Assembly (NCBI GenBank): GCA_022560025.1
Contig: JAFISE010000139.1
Span: forward strand, 1-64,000
Length of the DNA: 64,000 nt
Source: Stagonosporopsis chrysanthemi
Taxonomy: Eukaryota > Ascomycota > Dothideomycetes > Pleosporales > Didymellaceae
Direction of reading: 5' to 3'
The notes below the pieces were generated by a model. That model searched no databases, was not told the origin of the DNA, and saw nothing but the letters and a program-made list of their open reading frames with translations. The position numbers and the translations under genes are program-made. How positions within the stretch are numbered: position 1 is the first letter of the stretch; each line of letters starts with the position of its first letter. This document shows, in pieces, positions 12,301 to 24,028 of the stretch.

Positions 12301-15300
12301 CACGCATGTGGGAGTCCTGGGGCATTAAGCCAGTTGCTGTTGTCGGTCACAGCCTCGGCGAATATGCTGCACTCCACGTTGCTGGAGTCATATCTGCCAG
12401 CGATATGGTCCTTCTGGTAGGCCGTCGCGCCGAGATTCTTGAGCAGGAGTGCACAGCCGGTACGCACGGCATGCTCGCTGTAAAGGGTAGTGCTTCTTCC
12501 ATCAAAGCCGCTCTTGGCGACAAGATGACCGAGATTGCTTGCATGAACGGTCCTGAGGAGACTGTACTTTGCGGTACAGTCGAAGTTGTTGAGTCGACCA
12601 ACCAGCTCCTCTCTGGTCAGGGCTTTAAGTCTACCAAGCTCAACGTGCCCTTCGCATTCCACTCTGCGCAGGTCGAGCCAATTCTAGCAAAGTTCCAGGA
12701 AGTTGCCTCGGCTGTTACCTTCAACAAGCCACAGGTGCCAGTCATGTCTCCTCTTACCGGTGAAGTTATTTGTGAGGCGGGCACTATTAATGCTGCATAC
12801 TTGGCTCGTCATGCACGCGAGACTGTCAACTTCTGGACTGCCTTGACTGCTGGCAAGGAACAGAAGTTCTTCGACGAGAAGACAACTTGGCTCGAGATTG
12901 GTGCTCACCCCGTCTGCAGTGGCATGGTCAAGTCGACTCTCGGCGGAGCACCCGTCACTACCGGGTCTCTCCGCCGCAATGAGGACCCCTGGAAGACACT
13001 CTCCAATACCATCGCAAACCTCCACCTTGCTGGTGTCGCTTTCGACTTTAACGAGTACCACAAGGAGTTCCAGAATGCCTGCGAGCTGTTGACGCTTCCC
13101 ACATACAGCTTTGACAACAAGAAGTACTGGCTTGACTACCACAACAACTGGACTCTGACCAAGGGCGAAGTTGTCCAGCCTGTGCAGCCCAAGACTATCG
13201 AAGCTCCTGTCGAGCTACCGTCAAAGCTGTCCACCACATCCTGCCACAAGATCGTGCGGGAGGAGCTCCATGCCAACTCTGGCACTGTGGTCATCCAATC
13301 CGATCTATCTGACCCCAAGCTCAAGGCCACTATCACTGGTCACCAGGTCAACGGAACGCCCTTGTGCCCGTCGTCGCTTTACGCCGATCAGGCCATGACA
13401 GTCGCTGATTACCTCTACCAGCAGCTGCGCCCTAATATGGCAACACCCGGGCTCAATGTCTGCTCCATGGAGGTGCCCAAGACACTAATTCCGCAGTGGC
13501 CTGCTCCGGCTGGTGGCCAGCACCTGCAAGTCGAGGCTACCGCCGATCTTGAGACCAACCAGGTTGATGTCAAGTTCCGCACCGTCACTGCCGATGGGTC
13601 CAAGGTTCTCGCTGAGCACGCCTTTGGTGTCGTCAAGTACGAAGATGTCAAGGTCTGGCAAGAGGAGTGGAGTCGCATCCAATACATGGTTCAGACTCAG
13701 ATCGATGTTCTCAAGCAGAAGCTCGAGACTGGTGCTGCCCACAAGGTGCTCCGCGGCATGGCCTACAAGCTGTTCAAGGCTCTGGTGACCTACGCAGATA
13801 ACTACCGTGGTATGGAGGAGGTTATCCTGGACGGTAAGACCACAGAGGCTACCGCCCAAGTCCAGTTCCAAACCACTCCTGCCGATGGAGAGTTCTTCTG
13901 CTCCCCTTACTGGATCGACAGCTTGGCTCACTTATCTGGCTTCATTGTCAACGCCTCTGATCACCTAGACTCTGACAACTCGGTCTACATATCCCATGGC
14001 TGGGGCTCTATCAAGATCTCGAAGCAGCTCTCGCCTGAAAAGAAATACCGCTCATACGTCCGCATGCAGCCCGCGCCTGGCAACATCTCTGTCGGCGATG
14101 TCTACATTCTTGAAGGTGAGGAGATTATTGGCATGGTCCTTGGTCTTAAGTTCCAGAACATTCCTCGCCGCGCACTCAACATCATGATGCCACCTGCTGG
14201 TGTCAAGACATCTCCCGCTGCAAAGTCCATCTCTAAGACTATGTCTGCTAAGGCTATCACGCCTGCGCCCGTCAAGGCTGTGCCTGCCCCCATCAAAATT
14301 TCCAAGCCTGCAGCAAAGCCTGCTAAGACCAAGGTTGTCAAGCAAGCCAGTACTGGCGTAACAGCCAAGGTCATGAAGATAATAGCCGAGGAGACCGATG
14401 TTGACATGTCTGAGCTTGTCGATAATGCCGCATTCGAGAACCTCGGTGTCGACTCTCTGCTCTCCCTGACCATCTCGGCTAGGTTCCGTGAGGAGCTTGA
14501 CATGGACATTCCCTCAACTCTCTTCACCGACTGTGCCAGCGTTGGTGAACTTAAGAAGCACTTCTCTCAGTACGATGGTGGTGACGGTGTCATCGAAGAC
14601 AATGCCTCAGACACTACTGACGAGCCATCTGACGCTTCGACCCCTTACGAGCGCGAGGCTGGCAGTACACCCCCCAGCTCTGCTCCAAGCGTTGACGGCA
14701 ACGATATTGACATCAAAGTATCAGAAGAAGTTGTTGATGGCGAGGCTAGCCTTGCCCGGAAGCTTGTCGCTGAAGAGATGGGTGTTGACGTTTCTGAGAT
14801 TACAGACGATCTCGATCTCACCGACATTGGCATGGACTCTTTGATGAGCTTGACTATTCTTGGGTCTCTCCGCGAACAGACTGGACGTGATCTTGCCCCC
14901 GACTTCCTCACAGTTAATGTTACTATCAAGTCTATCGAGACTGCCCTGGGCATGCGTGCTGCTCCTAAGGAAGTCAAGGTTACCGCCAAGATCACTGCTA
15001 AGGCTCCTCAGCTCGCTGAAGTCAACAAGAAGCTTGCTCAGGCTGTTGATGTCTCCAAGCTGCCTCCTTCTAACTCTGTGCTGCTTCAAGGTAATCCCAA
15101 GATCGCTACCAAGAAGTTTTTCCTGGTCCCCGACGGCTCCGGCAGTGCCACTTCCTACATTTCCATCCCTAACATCTCTCCCGACATGGCTGTCTACGGA
15201 TTGAACTGTCCATTTATGAAATGTCCCGAGAAGTGGAGCTGTGGTGTTGAGGGTGTTTCCCAGATCTACCTCAACGAGATCAAGCGCCGTCAGCCGGAAG

Positions 15301-15902
15301 GTCCGTACATTATCGGTGGATGGTCTGCCGGTGGTGTTATGGCCTACGAGGTCGCGAGGCAGCTCATCGAAGCTGGGGAGAAGGTTGAGAGTTTGGTTCT
15401 CATTGACGCTCCTTGCCCGGTGTCTCTTGACCCTCTGCCTGCCCGTCTCCACATCTTTTTCGATCAGATCGGTCTCCTCGGTACTGGAAAGCCTGGCGGT
15501 ACACCTTCCTGGCTTCTACCTCACTTCGCCTCGGCCATCCAGAATCTGAAAGACTACGACCCAGTTCCCATGGACCCAAAGACCGCACCTCCGGTTCTTG
15601 CCATTTGGTGCACAGACGGTGTGTGCCCCAACCCCGAGGACCCTCGTCCACCACCGGGTGAGGGAGAGGACCCGGCTCCTATGAAGTGGCTACTCAACAA
15701 CCGTACTGACTTCGACGATAATGGCTGGGCTCAGCTCCTTCCCAAGGACAACTTCGAGTACGCTGTCATGGGCGGCAATCACTTCACAATGATGAAGGGC
15801 GAACACGTAAGTTGCTTCACACTTCTCAATACAGCTCAGTACTAACACATATCACAGGGTGCTACACTAGGCAAGCTCATTCAGAAGGGCCTCAAGCTCT
15901 AA
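9384..15902 (+). CDS. PKS1: Non-reducing polyketide synthase, DHN-melanin type
   Basis: Two exons, 9384-15806 and 15858-15902, give 2,155 residues. The 51-bp intron has GTAAGT, a CTAAC branch site and CACAG; without splicing the protein would miss the conserved last residues after GGNHFTMMKGEH. Domain order is SAT (about 1-370, Cys114 in GLCTGS), ketosynthase (about 375-800, active Cys543 in DTACSSS), acyltransferase (about 895-1200, Ser990 in GHSLG), product template (about 1290-1600, His1320 and Asp1512), two acyl carrier domains (phosphopantetheine Ser1691 and Ser1819) and a thioesterase/Claisen cyclase (Ser1981 in GWSAGG, His2133). All catalytic residues are intact. This architecture matches fungal enzymes that build 1,3,6,8-tetrahydroxynaphthalene from malonyl-CoA for wall melanin. 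Product assignment is by family likeness; a related naphthopyrone or heptaketide product is possible. No other melanin gene lies nearby in this window. Confidence 0.95.
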
Positions 15903-17974
15903 GCTCGTGTTCTCCTAGCATTTAGATTGTACAGACAGCATACATCTCCTTTGTTCAAGTGTTGAACCTGGAGCTGTGGGCGTTTAGGGTTTTTTCAAGG
16001 CATACACTATATTGTTGGTGTCAATAGGCGTTCAAGTAAGCTACAAGCGTTGATCCACTGGTCATGGTTCACGCAACGTTCCTTGCTTGTTTCTCACGAT
16101 TGTATGACATTTGGTTGCGTTGCATGTATATCGCATTGTTCAGTAATACTAAGGTCACTTCAAACTTTCTTCCCATTCTGTCGTGTTTCTCCTGATTCGG
16201 TTGTCGCATTTGCCCCACGCAGTGCATAGGTGCGCTTAATCGTGGCTACTGCTTCCTCACAGACTACGGACTTCCGCCAAGCCCTGCAAGTCAATCGCAG
16301 CATCTCCAGCTGAAAACCTTATCACATATCTTCTCGCCGTAGCTTATGGAGGAGTCCAATCGCATGGCCTACGAAGCGAAAGTGTACCACCTCAGTCACC
16401 AGCCTGCCAGAACGTCGGAATCTGCAAAACTCCCCTTCTCAATCGAGTAACGATTGCATTGACCGGTGTCGTGCAGCGCCATGAGGGACCGTCAATCCGT
16501 AGGTCCCAAGCAGTGCAGAGAAGTTTTCGAAGCAACGTAGTCTTCTCCATCGCACGATTCTGTATAGCTGTCCTACATGCATACTGTGACCGCAATTGCG
16601 AATGCGCGTCGTAATCAACAGCCATCCACAACACCATCTCCCGGACGTTGGGTCAAAAATTGCATACACAGTTCACACATGAAGTGCAGTCACAAACGCG
16701 TCGATTGAAGTGTCCACTCCCACAGTGCTAGAAACATTCACGAGCTACGGTAGCGTACTGAGAGGCACAACTCTTTGCAGGTCTACCTTGCGCGGAGAGA
16801 CAGGGGTCGTCAGCAAGCTTCGCGAAATACCTTTGCATAAGTTATCAGTGCAACCGCTGGGGGCACGCGTCATGCGGCTGGTATCAGCCGTTTCAGAACT
16901 GGTATCTCGCATGCCATGCCAGATACCCCAGCCTGGCGTCGTCGTAGCGGGCACCAGGCACAGACAGTGAAGCGGTGACCGGGTCAGGTAAAAAATATAA
17001 CCTGACAGTGTTCTGCTTCGAGACAGGCAAGGCCACTCAGAAGCACAGCACTCCTGGTCAACCAGTCTGGCACGTTGGCACGCATTCGGCGACTTCCTGT
17101 TGCCGGATCACGTTGCGGAGATCCGAACGCGCGATTACTATATCGACGACAAGGAAAACGTGGCGCCAGCCGGTCAACAAGGCGGGAGATAATCCATGAT
17201 GTATTGATACACGGTTATGCTTACTCATCCTTGTCGAACTAACATCACCCTGTCGGTCGATTCGGAGGCGGCGTGATCGGTGACACTGCCGCATCTCGCG
17301 ATCTGCACATTCGACGATCTTCGATAGTGTGGTCGTCTAAGGCGATGCTGCGGAAGCCTTGCCCGCCCGTCAGTGGGCACTAAAAGGGCATAAGGCGAAC
17401 ACGAGGCTCTACTGTCAGCCACGCCCGCAGACAAGCATCATGGGGAATCCAGCGGACCTAAATCCGTCGCTAGCAAACGATAACGAAAACAGTTTTCGTT
17501 GTGTTCACTGTTTTTCCGGCACTTGGATCCACCCTATCGTTGGATTGGGCATAAACCTGGCTTGCGGCTTCTCGGGCGTCGAGGCCGTAGCAGACTTCAG
17601 CTGCTGCATCATCACTGCAGCGTGACCAAGCCAAGCTGGATTAGTTGGGACCGGAAATGCTTGATTCCGAGTCGTGAAGTCATGGTGAATGGTACACCAG
17701 CATTAGCTCGAACCTGGCGGTAACAAGCTCCCTTTCTGTAGACGGCAAGGTTGACAAGATTGAGCGGGGCGGAGCGGAGCTTTTGCCAAGCAATTGCGGA
17801 AACGCGGGGCAGCAATTTGCGACAAACACCACAAACACTGATATCGATACAGCGCGACGACCGAACAACTTTTGCGCAGCGTTTATACCCAGATCTTGCG
17901 TTGCGATACCTTGTTCTCCTGCTGCAGCTGTCGGCGCACTTCATACACGAATTAAAAGGCAGTAGCACATCATT
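15903..17974. other. Intergenic, no supported gene
   Basis: About 2.1 kb between the PKS and prefoldin genes. The first part must hold the PKS 3' UTR. Short open frames such as 16392-16637 (minus) and 17359-17625 (plus) match nothing I recognise. No transposon ends or RNA genes were seen. Confidence 0.5.
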
Positions 17975-18715
17975 ATGCCGGACGTAGTGAAACTGGCGCA
18001 GTAAGGAGCTTCGCACTTTCATAAATACAAACTAACTTGTACAAGGGAGGCGGAGACGAACCCGCGCGGCATCCCCAAGGCGCCATTCGTCGACCGCGTC
18101 GAAGACTATGTCACCGACCGCTCTGAGGTGGAGAGCACCATCAACAGCTTCAAAGAGATGATCTCGTACGCTACACCAAACACCCCACTCCAAACGAGCC
18201 GCGGCTCACACGATGCCCTAGGAAGTACCAGTTCATGCAGGCAAACACACAACGGCGAGCGGCGGGGCTGAAGGACAAGATCCCAGACATCCAGAAGACA
18301 CTCGAGACAGTGCGCTTCCTGAAGACGCGCGGCGACGATGCAGACCCTATCGAGACCACGTTCGAGCTGAACGACACACTGTTCGCGAAGGCTGAAGTCC
18401 CACCCACAGACGAGGTGTACCTGTGGCTGGGCGCCAATGTCATGCTGGCTTACCCCATTCCCGAGGCCGTCGAGCTGCTCTCGTCGAAGCTGTCGACTGC
18501 AAAGGCCAGCTTGGCGACGTGCGAAGAGGACCTGGACTTCTTGCGGGAGCAGATCACGGTGAGTTTCCTGATGTTGAGGGGAAAGCTAGGCTGACATGTC
18601 ATAGACACTGGAGGTTGCATTTGCGCGAGTGTACAACTGGGATGTCGCGCAGAGGAGGAAAGAGCGTGAGGCAGGCGAGTCCACAGAGGACAAGAAAGGG
18701 AAATCGAAGAACTGA
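17975..18715 (+). CDS. PAC10: Prefoldin subunit 3 (Pac10/VBP1)
   Basis: Four exons: 17975-18000, 18046-18165, 18222-18558 and 18605-18715, giving 197 residues, the usual size of the family. Introns are 45, 56 and 46 bp with GTAAGG, GTACGC and GTGAGT donors. The N-terminus carries the family stretch TNPRGIPKAPFVDRVEDYV (from about residue 12), then an alpha-helical coiled-coil arm, the beta-hairpin region around TFELNDTLFAKAEV, and a second helix ending in a charged Lys-rich tail. Prefoldin is the cytosolic hexamer that delivers unfolded tubulin and actin to the CCT chaperonin; this is an alpha-class subunit. The short first exon (26 bp) was chosen because it joins in frame to the conserved motif. 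Confidence 0.93.
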
Positions 18716-18874
18716 GAGCATTGAGATAGATCGGGAGGCAAGGGCACAATAAGCATTTACCGGCGCTCAAAATGATACCACAATGAAGAGACGTTTACAA
18801 GATTGTGTAGGCCTCGCAAGCAGTTGTGACATAGTAGTTTGACCAGACGTAGCGATTCTCTACAACTTCCCCAG

Positions 18875-19990
18875 CTACGACGTCTTCCACCTCTTCTCCC
18901 GCCAGTCATTGACCAGAACTAGACCCTGGATCTCCTTTACGCCTGGCTCAATAGCCTGCCCAATGCTAAAGTCATGCGCCGCAATGACCCACACATTCTC
19001 CTTCTCAGCAAACGCCTTCGTGCGGTAGATGGTATTCAGAGCTGACTCGGGATCCGCATGCATACCGCCCTTCGAGTACGGCGGCCGAGCCGTCCTCCGC
19101 GGCTCCTTCAACAGCTCCGGATGATGAAAGCAGTCACCGGCCAGCAAGACAAACGTATCGTCTCCAGACGCCGTGGTCGTCCGGATCAGCATCATCTGAT
19201 GCCCTGCCGAATGGCCCGGCGCGTCGATGAGGTATGCCGCGCCGTCACCAAAGACGTCGAATGCGCGGTCGAAAGAGCCAAGGCCGATCCAGTCCGCCTT
19301 CTTCAGGGCTACGGCATTGTAAAGCCCCTTTTGCAGGCCGGCCGTCACTTGTCCTACCCTCTTGTCTGCGGCTTCCTTGAGGAGCTCGTCCGGTATGAAA
19401 GATTCCACGATCTTCCTGCTTCCGTCCGAGGGTAGTGTCTCGGTCAGCGTAGGTGCGTTCTCTTCAACGGGGTATCCGGGTCTTGCATAAGTACAGCATG
19501 TGGGGCCAACCCACAACTCTGCGTTTTCGAAGCCAGCCTTTGCCCCATCACCGACGTGGTCGAAGTGCATGTGCGAGAAGATGACTGCTTTGACGTTTTC
19601 GGGCCGCTGCTCTGCCGTGCCATGCTCTTTCAGGATCTCTGCCGGCGACTTCGGCTCGCAGTCGAACTGGGGTAGAACATTCTTTACCAGTGTAGGTGGG
19701 AGGTTTTCGAGATCCTTCCTGATTCCCAGGTCGAAGAAGTACTTCTCTCCAGTTGCTGAGTGTTCAATCAAGAAGACATAGTCCGGGGCGTAGTATTCTC
19801 TTGGCTTTTCGAGCTCTGTTCCCTCTTTGAGAGAGTCGCCTGGCTGATCTGGACCTGGGAGAAGTGCCATATCTTGAGGAATAGCAAGTCCGCCAGCTTG
19901 TATAAGGTGAACCTTGCATGTTGCGTTCCCTGACGGAATCGGATGCCACGGTAGATCGGGGGGTGTCATGATACCGAATGAGACTGGCAT
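18875..19990 (-). CDS. Metallo-beta-lactamase-fold hydrolase, lactonase-like
   Basis: A single uninterrupted frame of 371 residues. The metal-binding motif HMHFDH is at residues 140-145 (HxHxDH). Further probable ligands lie in the PGHSAGH stretch, in LAGDCFHH and in the C-terminal AAHD. The overall layout resembles fungal members of the MBL superfamily related to acyl-homoserine lactonases and similar hydrolases. There is no signal peptide or membrane segment, so a cytosolic enzyme is likely. The substrate is unknown. It lies tail to tail with prefoldin subunit 3 (about 160 bp between stops). Although an MBL-type thioesterase accompanies some PKSs, this PKS has its own thioesterase and another gene separates them, so a link is not supported. 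Confidence 0.85.
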   Translation of the reverse strand: MPVSFGIMTPPDLPWHPIPSGNATCKVHLIQAGGLAIPQDMALLPGPDQPGDSLKEGTELEKPREYYAPDYVFLIEHSATGEKYFFDLGIRKDLENLPPTLVKNVLPQFDCEPKSPAEILKEHGTAEQRPENVKAVIFSHMHFDHVGDGAKAGFENAELWVGPTCCTYARPGYPVEENAPTLTETLPSDGSRKIVESFIPDELLKEAADKRVGQVTAGLQKGLYNAVALKKADWIGLGSFDRAFDVFGDGAAYLIDAPGHSAGHQMMLIRTTTASGDDTFVLLAGDCFHHPELLKEPRRTARPPYSKGGMHADPESALNTIYRTKAFAEKENVWVIAAHDFSIGQAIEPGVKEIQGLVLVNDWREKRWKTS

Positions 19991-20639
19991 AATTTTTGGG
20001 TAGTCGTCTTGGAGGAGCTAAGTAGCTCATACTGCCTCTATATATTTGTTTGAGGCTAGATGTTGTAGACTACTGTGTCGATGACGTCACACGATTCCTC
20101 CACACAATTCATAAACATTAAATAACATTGTAACTCTACTGCAATGGCTAAACAATGGTATTGGTATACCTGACAAAGCCTTGGTGGTTGTTAAGGTTGT
20201 TAAGGTTGTTAAGGTTGTTAAGGTTGTCGGTCACATGTAGTGTGAGATCGCCATTTGTGAGCCGGAATCGTCCCCTGAGGAAACAAACATGGCAGGATTG
20301 ATACTGCAGCTGTACTTTAGTATCAAAGCAATCTATGGCGTTAATAAAATTAGACCAGTCTTCCTCCAGCATTCCGAAGGCGGCAGACCAAATTCATCCA
20401 CACCCTAGCATCGACCTGCTGCTATTCTGCAGCACCCCTACTGAACAAGGGAGGAAGACTGTTTTCTTGTCGGGCTTGCTTGCGAGCCTTAGACCGCTTA
20501 TCTCGCATCTCATCAGTATGTTGGCCTCCCAAGTCATGCAGTTAGCCTCCTTCCACTAGCCACGCGCGGAACTTCGCAACTGCCTTGCTCCTCGACTGTC
20601 TACTCGTATTCTTTCGACCTTGGATATGTGCTGAAATCC
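19991..20639. other. Intergenic, holds a minisatellite
   Basis: Upstream DNA of the MBL-fold gene and a low-quality stretch. On the minus strand a short open frame at 20148-20372 encodes Asn-Leu repeats because of the minisatellite, but has no other support. A second minus-strand piece near 20420-20540 encodes RSKARKQARQ, resembling the KARKQAKDQ of the putative gene next door, so the two may share an origin. Confidence 0.35.
20186..20227 (+). repeat. 9-bp minisatellite, about 4.7 copies
   Basis: The unit GGTTGTTAA is repeated four times exactly (20186-20221), followed by the partial unit GGTTGT. Copies are identical, which implies recent expansion or a mutable array. It is not a fungal telomere repeat (TTAGGG). 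Confidence 0.9.
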
Positions 20640-21129
20640 CTAAGTCTCGCTACTAGATGACCCTCCGAATCGCCTTCCGCTGGCACAGGTCCTTGGGTTC
20701 TCCACTGCAAGTCCAACTGCTCCTGCAACAGCAGAATCTATCCCTCCAGATCTGGCCCCTTCTCTGTCTGAACAAGCAGCAAAACTCTCCTGAGAGCATA
20801 TTCTGTCGGTTCTTTGATCCTTCGCCTGCTTGCGAGCCTTATATACTGTGGTGAACATGGATTCCTGCTCTGGCCTCTTCTTGGGACATTCGGCAGCCTT
20901 GTGACCACCTTCATGGCATTGGAAGCATTCCGGACCGCTGTGCTTCGGGCAGTGCTTGACAGGTACTCGGTTCATCCACAGATAAAGGGACTTCGCTCAG
21001 ACAGCCGTGATGGTGACGGGTGCTCGCGTGTTTGCGAGCGGTTGTAATACCGAACGGGTGCTTGTAGAATTCCGGGCGGAAGTGAGCGAGATGGATGCAC
21101 GTGTAGCTGGTGCGAGTGATATTGCACAT
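20640..21129 (-). CDS. Putative small Cys/His-rich protein with a zinc knuckle
   Basis: Two minus-strand frames can be joined by an 85-bp intron (donor GTATTA at 21050, acceptor at 20966) into about 134 residues: exon 21051-21129 and exon 20640-20965. The first exon has Cys and His spaced as in many small ascomycete proteins (MCNITRTSYTCIH). The second has HCPKHSGPECF directly followed by CFQCHEGGHKAAECPKK, a CX2CX4HX4C zinc knuckle. Such knuckles occur in nucleic-acid-binding proteins and in retrotransposon Gag. The tail is low-complexity. No function can be given. The donor and acceptor are weak, and a decayed Gag fragment or a chance ORF remain possible. Confidence 0.35.
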
Positions 21130-21641
21130 CCTGTCATGTCTGATTTGCCGATTGCTGGTTCCGTTACAATAAGGTGCTGGTTTCGCTGCGCTGGTTTATC
21201 TCAGCGGGGCAGGCGATGGCTGATATGAAATTGTAATTTTCAAAGATGCTGAACAAGGTGTGCTTCGAAACGTGTTGCAAAAGACACTCATCAGCCACTG
21301 TGGCCACCACCTGCTCTCTCTGTCAGCTTTCATGTCTGGGATAACTGCTAAGTGGGTCTACGCTGTACCGCAGGCCCAAAGCAGGACCCTCACTTCACGG
21401 AAACACAGTGACGTAACACCGCCGACTCACGCTGAAAAAGATCTAATTCGTAGAGGGTCGAATATATGCAACCGAACGTTGGTGTCAAAACCAAACACTC
21501 TGTGATGTATCGAAAGACCAAACGCCAACCGTACATACTTCCAACAAGCTGAAACAAAGGCAGACAGTGAACCAAGCGAAGGTGTCCAAGAACCGCCCGA
21601 CGCGTACCGCACCCCTAGACTCCAGTGTATGTTGATCACTT
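21130..21641. other. Intergenic, no supported gene
   Basis: About 500 bp between the putative small protein and the stop codon of the OSBP-related gene. It should include the 3' UTR of the latter near 21642. Nothing else was recognised. Confidence 0.4.
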
Positions 21642-23321
21642 CTATGCGCCGTACTCTTTGTTCGGCTCCAGGTGGTACTTCTCCTCGTGCAGTCCCTTCA
21701 AAGCAACCTCGCCGTCCGGTGTCAGATCCGGTCGGCCAATGGGTGTGACTACGCCAGTGAAGAACCGCGGCTGCCACTCCTTGTTCGCTTCCTTGCGCTC
21801 TGCGGCCTTCTGCCGCTGCTTCTCCTCGATCTCGGTCTTGAGAGTTGTAGCTTGGCCGTACTGTCGTCCGACGATGGCGTTGGTGACACCTTCCCAGAAC
21901 TTGAGGGATTCGTTCGGGAGCTGTTCTTCGATGGGAGGGATCACCTTGGGTACGGGGAAGAGCGGGTTGAGGTCGATGATCAGGTGCTTCTCCTATGAGG
22001 TTGTTAGATTACCATTGGTGAAATATGCATGTTCGAGGTGCTTACTGAGGCCTTATTGAAGGGCTTGTTACCGAGAGTGTAGAAGACCTTTTCGGTCCAA
22101 GCGCCCTCTATCCGTGCAAGGACCTCCTTATCCGAGACGTCCTTGATCTTGGTTGTGGTATCGTTCTGGGGGTCGTATTTGAAAATGACTCCCTTGACGA
22201 TGTTCTGACTGCGACCCAGCCAACCCTCCTCTTGATACTCGAGGATGACCTTGAGTTTAGTCTTGGGGCATGTGATGTAGCAGGTATCAGCAACAGAGAC
22301 ACTGAGAGAGCCTTTCTGAATTAGCATTTTATCATGTCTCGTAGTGTGTATGCTTACCTCGCAGGATGCCACCGAGGTACGCCGCCGGATGTGTTAGCTG
22401 ATACTCCTCGCTATCCCTGTTCTTCAAGGTGATGAATATGCCCAAGTTGTGCGCTCCAGCAGCCACGCGGACGCTTGTGCCCGTAAACTTGGCACTCAGG
22501 TGGTCGTATCCTTTCGCGCTGATGCCCTTCTCGGGGCAGTCGATGTAGAAGGCGGACACGGGAGGGTGATGGGATGTTTGTTCGGTGAGGTAGGAAACTG
22601 TGACAGTCTTGCCGTCGCCGGCGACGCTGTTGGCGCTGCTCGAGGGCGCCGAGTTCGGTGTCTTCAGGGGTGGATGGGTATCCTCAACTTTCCAGTTACA
22701 CTTGCAGGTCAGTATACTACGCAAACTGGCTGGGACTAAAACATACTCGGAAGAACTCGCCCAGTGTCGAGTTGTAGGGCTTGCATGGCTTGCCCTTGAC
22801 ATATTTCTGGCCCGCAGTCAGTCCTGCTTTTTCCTCTTGCAGTCTCGACGCATACCAGGTCCTTTGTAAACCAAAATCGTAGGCATCCCAGAAGGCGCCC
22901 CAGCTCGTCATCCGAGTCTCCAATGCTGATGAACGTGTCTGGTCGGTCCAAGTAGTGCCAGTACTCTGTTGCCCGTCAGGCTGTGTTCTACATGGCTCTT
23001 CCTGCCCGTAGTGTGTGCGACGTACCCAAGTTTGGCCGAGGCTCGAGAAGCTGCGCAGGGAGGGAGAAGCGCACGGCAGCGAGATCGGAGACACCAATGA
23101 ACCTGTGAGGGGCTAAAGTTAGAAAATGCGCCCTTGCGTGCGGAGGACGTATGTTGTGCAACGTACTTGCGCAAGATACCCAGAAAAGTCTTGAACTTGG
23201 AGCTGTCATCCGGTGGCTTCTCTACGGCGCCAGGCGTTGAAGCTCGAGAAGCAGCGTTCGAGGCTGTTGCCGAATTTGTGGTCGAGCCCGGGCGGGCGCT
23301 GTCTGCGGCGGAATCCGCCAT
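21642..23321 (-). CDS. OSH6: Oxysterol-binding-protein-related lipid transfer protein
   Basis: Seven exons on the minus strand: 23167-23321, 23026-23102, 22856-22965, 22747-22806, 22358-22700, 22046-22311 and 21642-21992, giving 453 residues. After a Ser/Ala-rich N-terminus of about 40 residues comes a complete ORD domain: FIGVSDLAAVRFSLPAQLLE, the lid and pocket region, DDELGRLLGCLRFWFTKDL, KGKPCKPYNSTLGEFFR, and the family signature EQTSHHPPVSAF whose His pair binds phosphoinositide phosphate. No PH domain or ankyrin repeats are present, as in the short yeast Osh6/Osh7, which exchange phosphatidylserine for PI4P at ER-plasma membrane contacts. The ligand is inferred from this likeness. The exon 5/6 junction uses an AAAG acceptor that restores LRGSLSVSVADTCYITCPK. 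Confidence 0.92.
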
Positions 23322-24028
23322 GATGTCTGGGCTGGTTACGTGCTCTGGTGGTTGTTTCCAGGCGTCAACGCAGGGTTTATGTCGGACTGATATGGAGAGC
23401 AGGCGTGGTGTCGTCGTATTGTGGCGGTGCGATTACCCTGCAGGTGATCTCACTTGGCGTACGCGTGAAGCTCTGACGTATTAGACGATGCCGGCAAGCC
23501 GATGGTGGGCGGGCAGGCGGGCAGGCGGGGTAGATCTGGAGGGACGAAGTCGTGAACAGCTCGCGCAACACAGCACCAGGCAGAGGATTCAGAAAGCTGT
23601 ATGGGCAGCAGATTCACATTTATCTAGCGCGCCGTTATCGTGCTCCAGAGCTCAACATGCGCTTGCTGCGCGCGAGCCACAGGCAATGAGATGGCCTGCT
23701 ACACTTCGTGTTGCCGTGATTGGATACAGTTTCACCGCCCCGCGGCTATCCTTGCTGGTTTCAAGTCGTCTGCACCTGACGCACCAAAGACTCTGACTTG
23801 CAACATGCTGTTTTCTATCTCGTGCTACACAGGCACACGAAGGACGTCGCATCTGGGCAAATTCAGAGCATGTGGCCGCGCTGGCAGCCATGCTAGCAGC
23901 CATCTTCTGCGTCCGATGCAACAACAAACAGCAAAAGTACTCCTCGAGCCCATCGCACATGACCCACCGCCTGCCAAAACGCCGTCCACACCAAGTGCAA
24001 ATGCCGAATCATGACTTCGTCTCATGAA
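23322..24028. other. Intergenic, promoter side of the OSBP-related gene
   Basis: About 700 bp between the OSBP-related start and the end of the palB coding region. Short frames here (23488-23796, 23640-24014) have no recognisable content. A GC-rich GGGCGGGCAGGC run lies near 23507-23528. Confidence 0.4.

Noticed and set aside
9744..15654. Many long open frames opposite or overlapping the PKS (up to about 243 codons)
   Set aside because: They are shadows of a long GC-biased coding sequence; none has its own conserved motifs.
9384..19990. A biosynthetic cluster formed by the PKS and the MBL-fold hydrolase
   Set aside because: The PKS has its own thioesterase, the hydrolase resembles lactonase-type enzymes rather than PKS-partner thioesterases, and a housekeeping prefoldin gene lies between.
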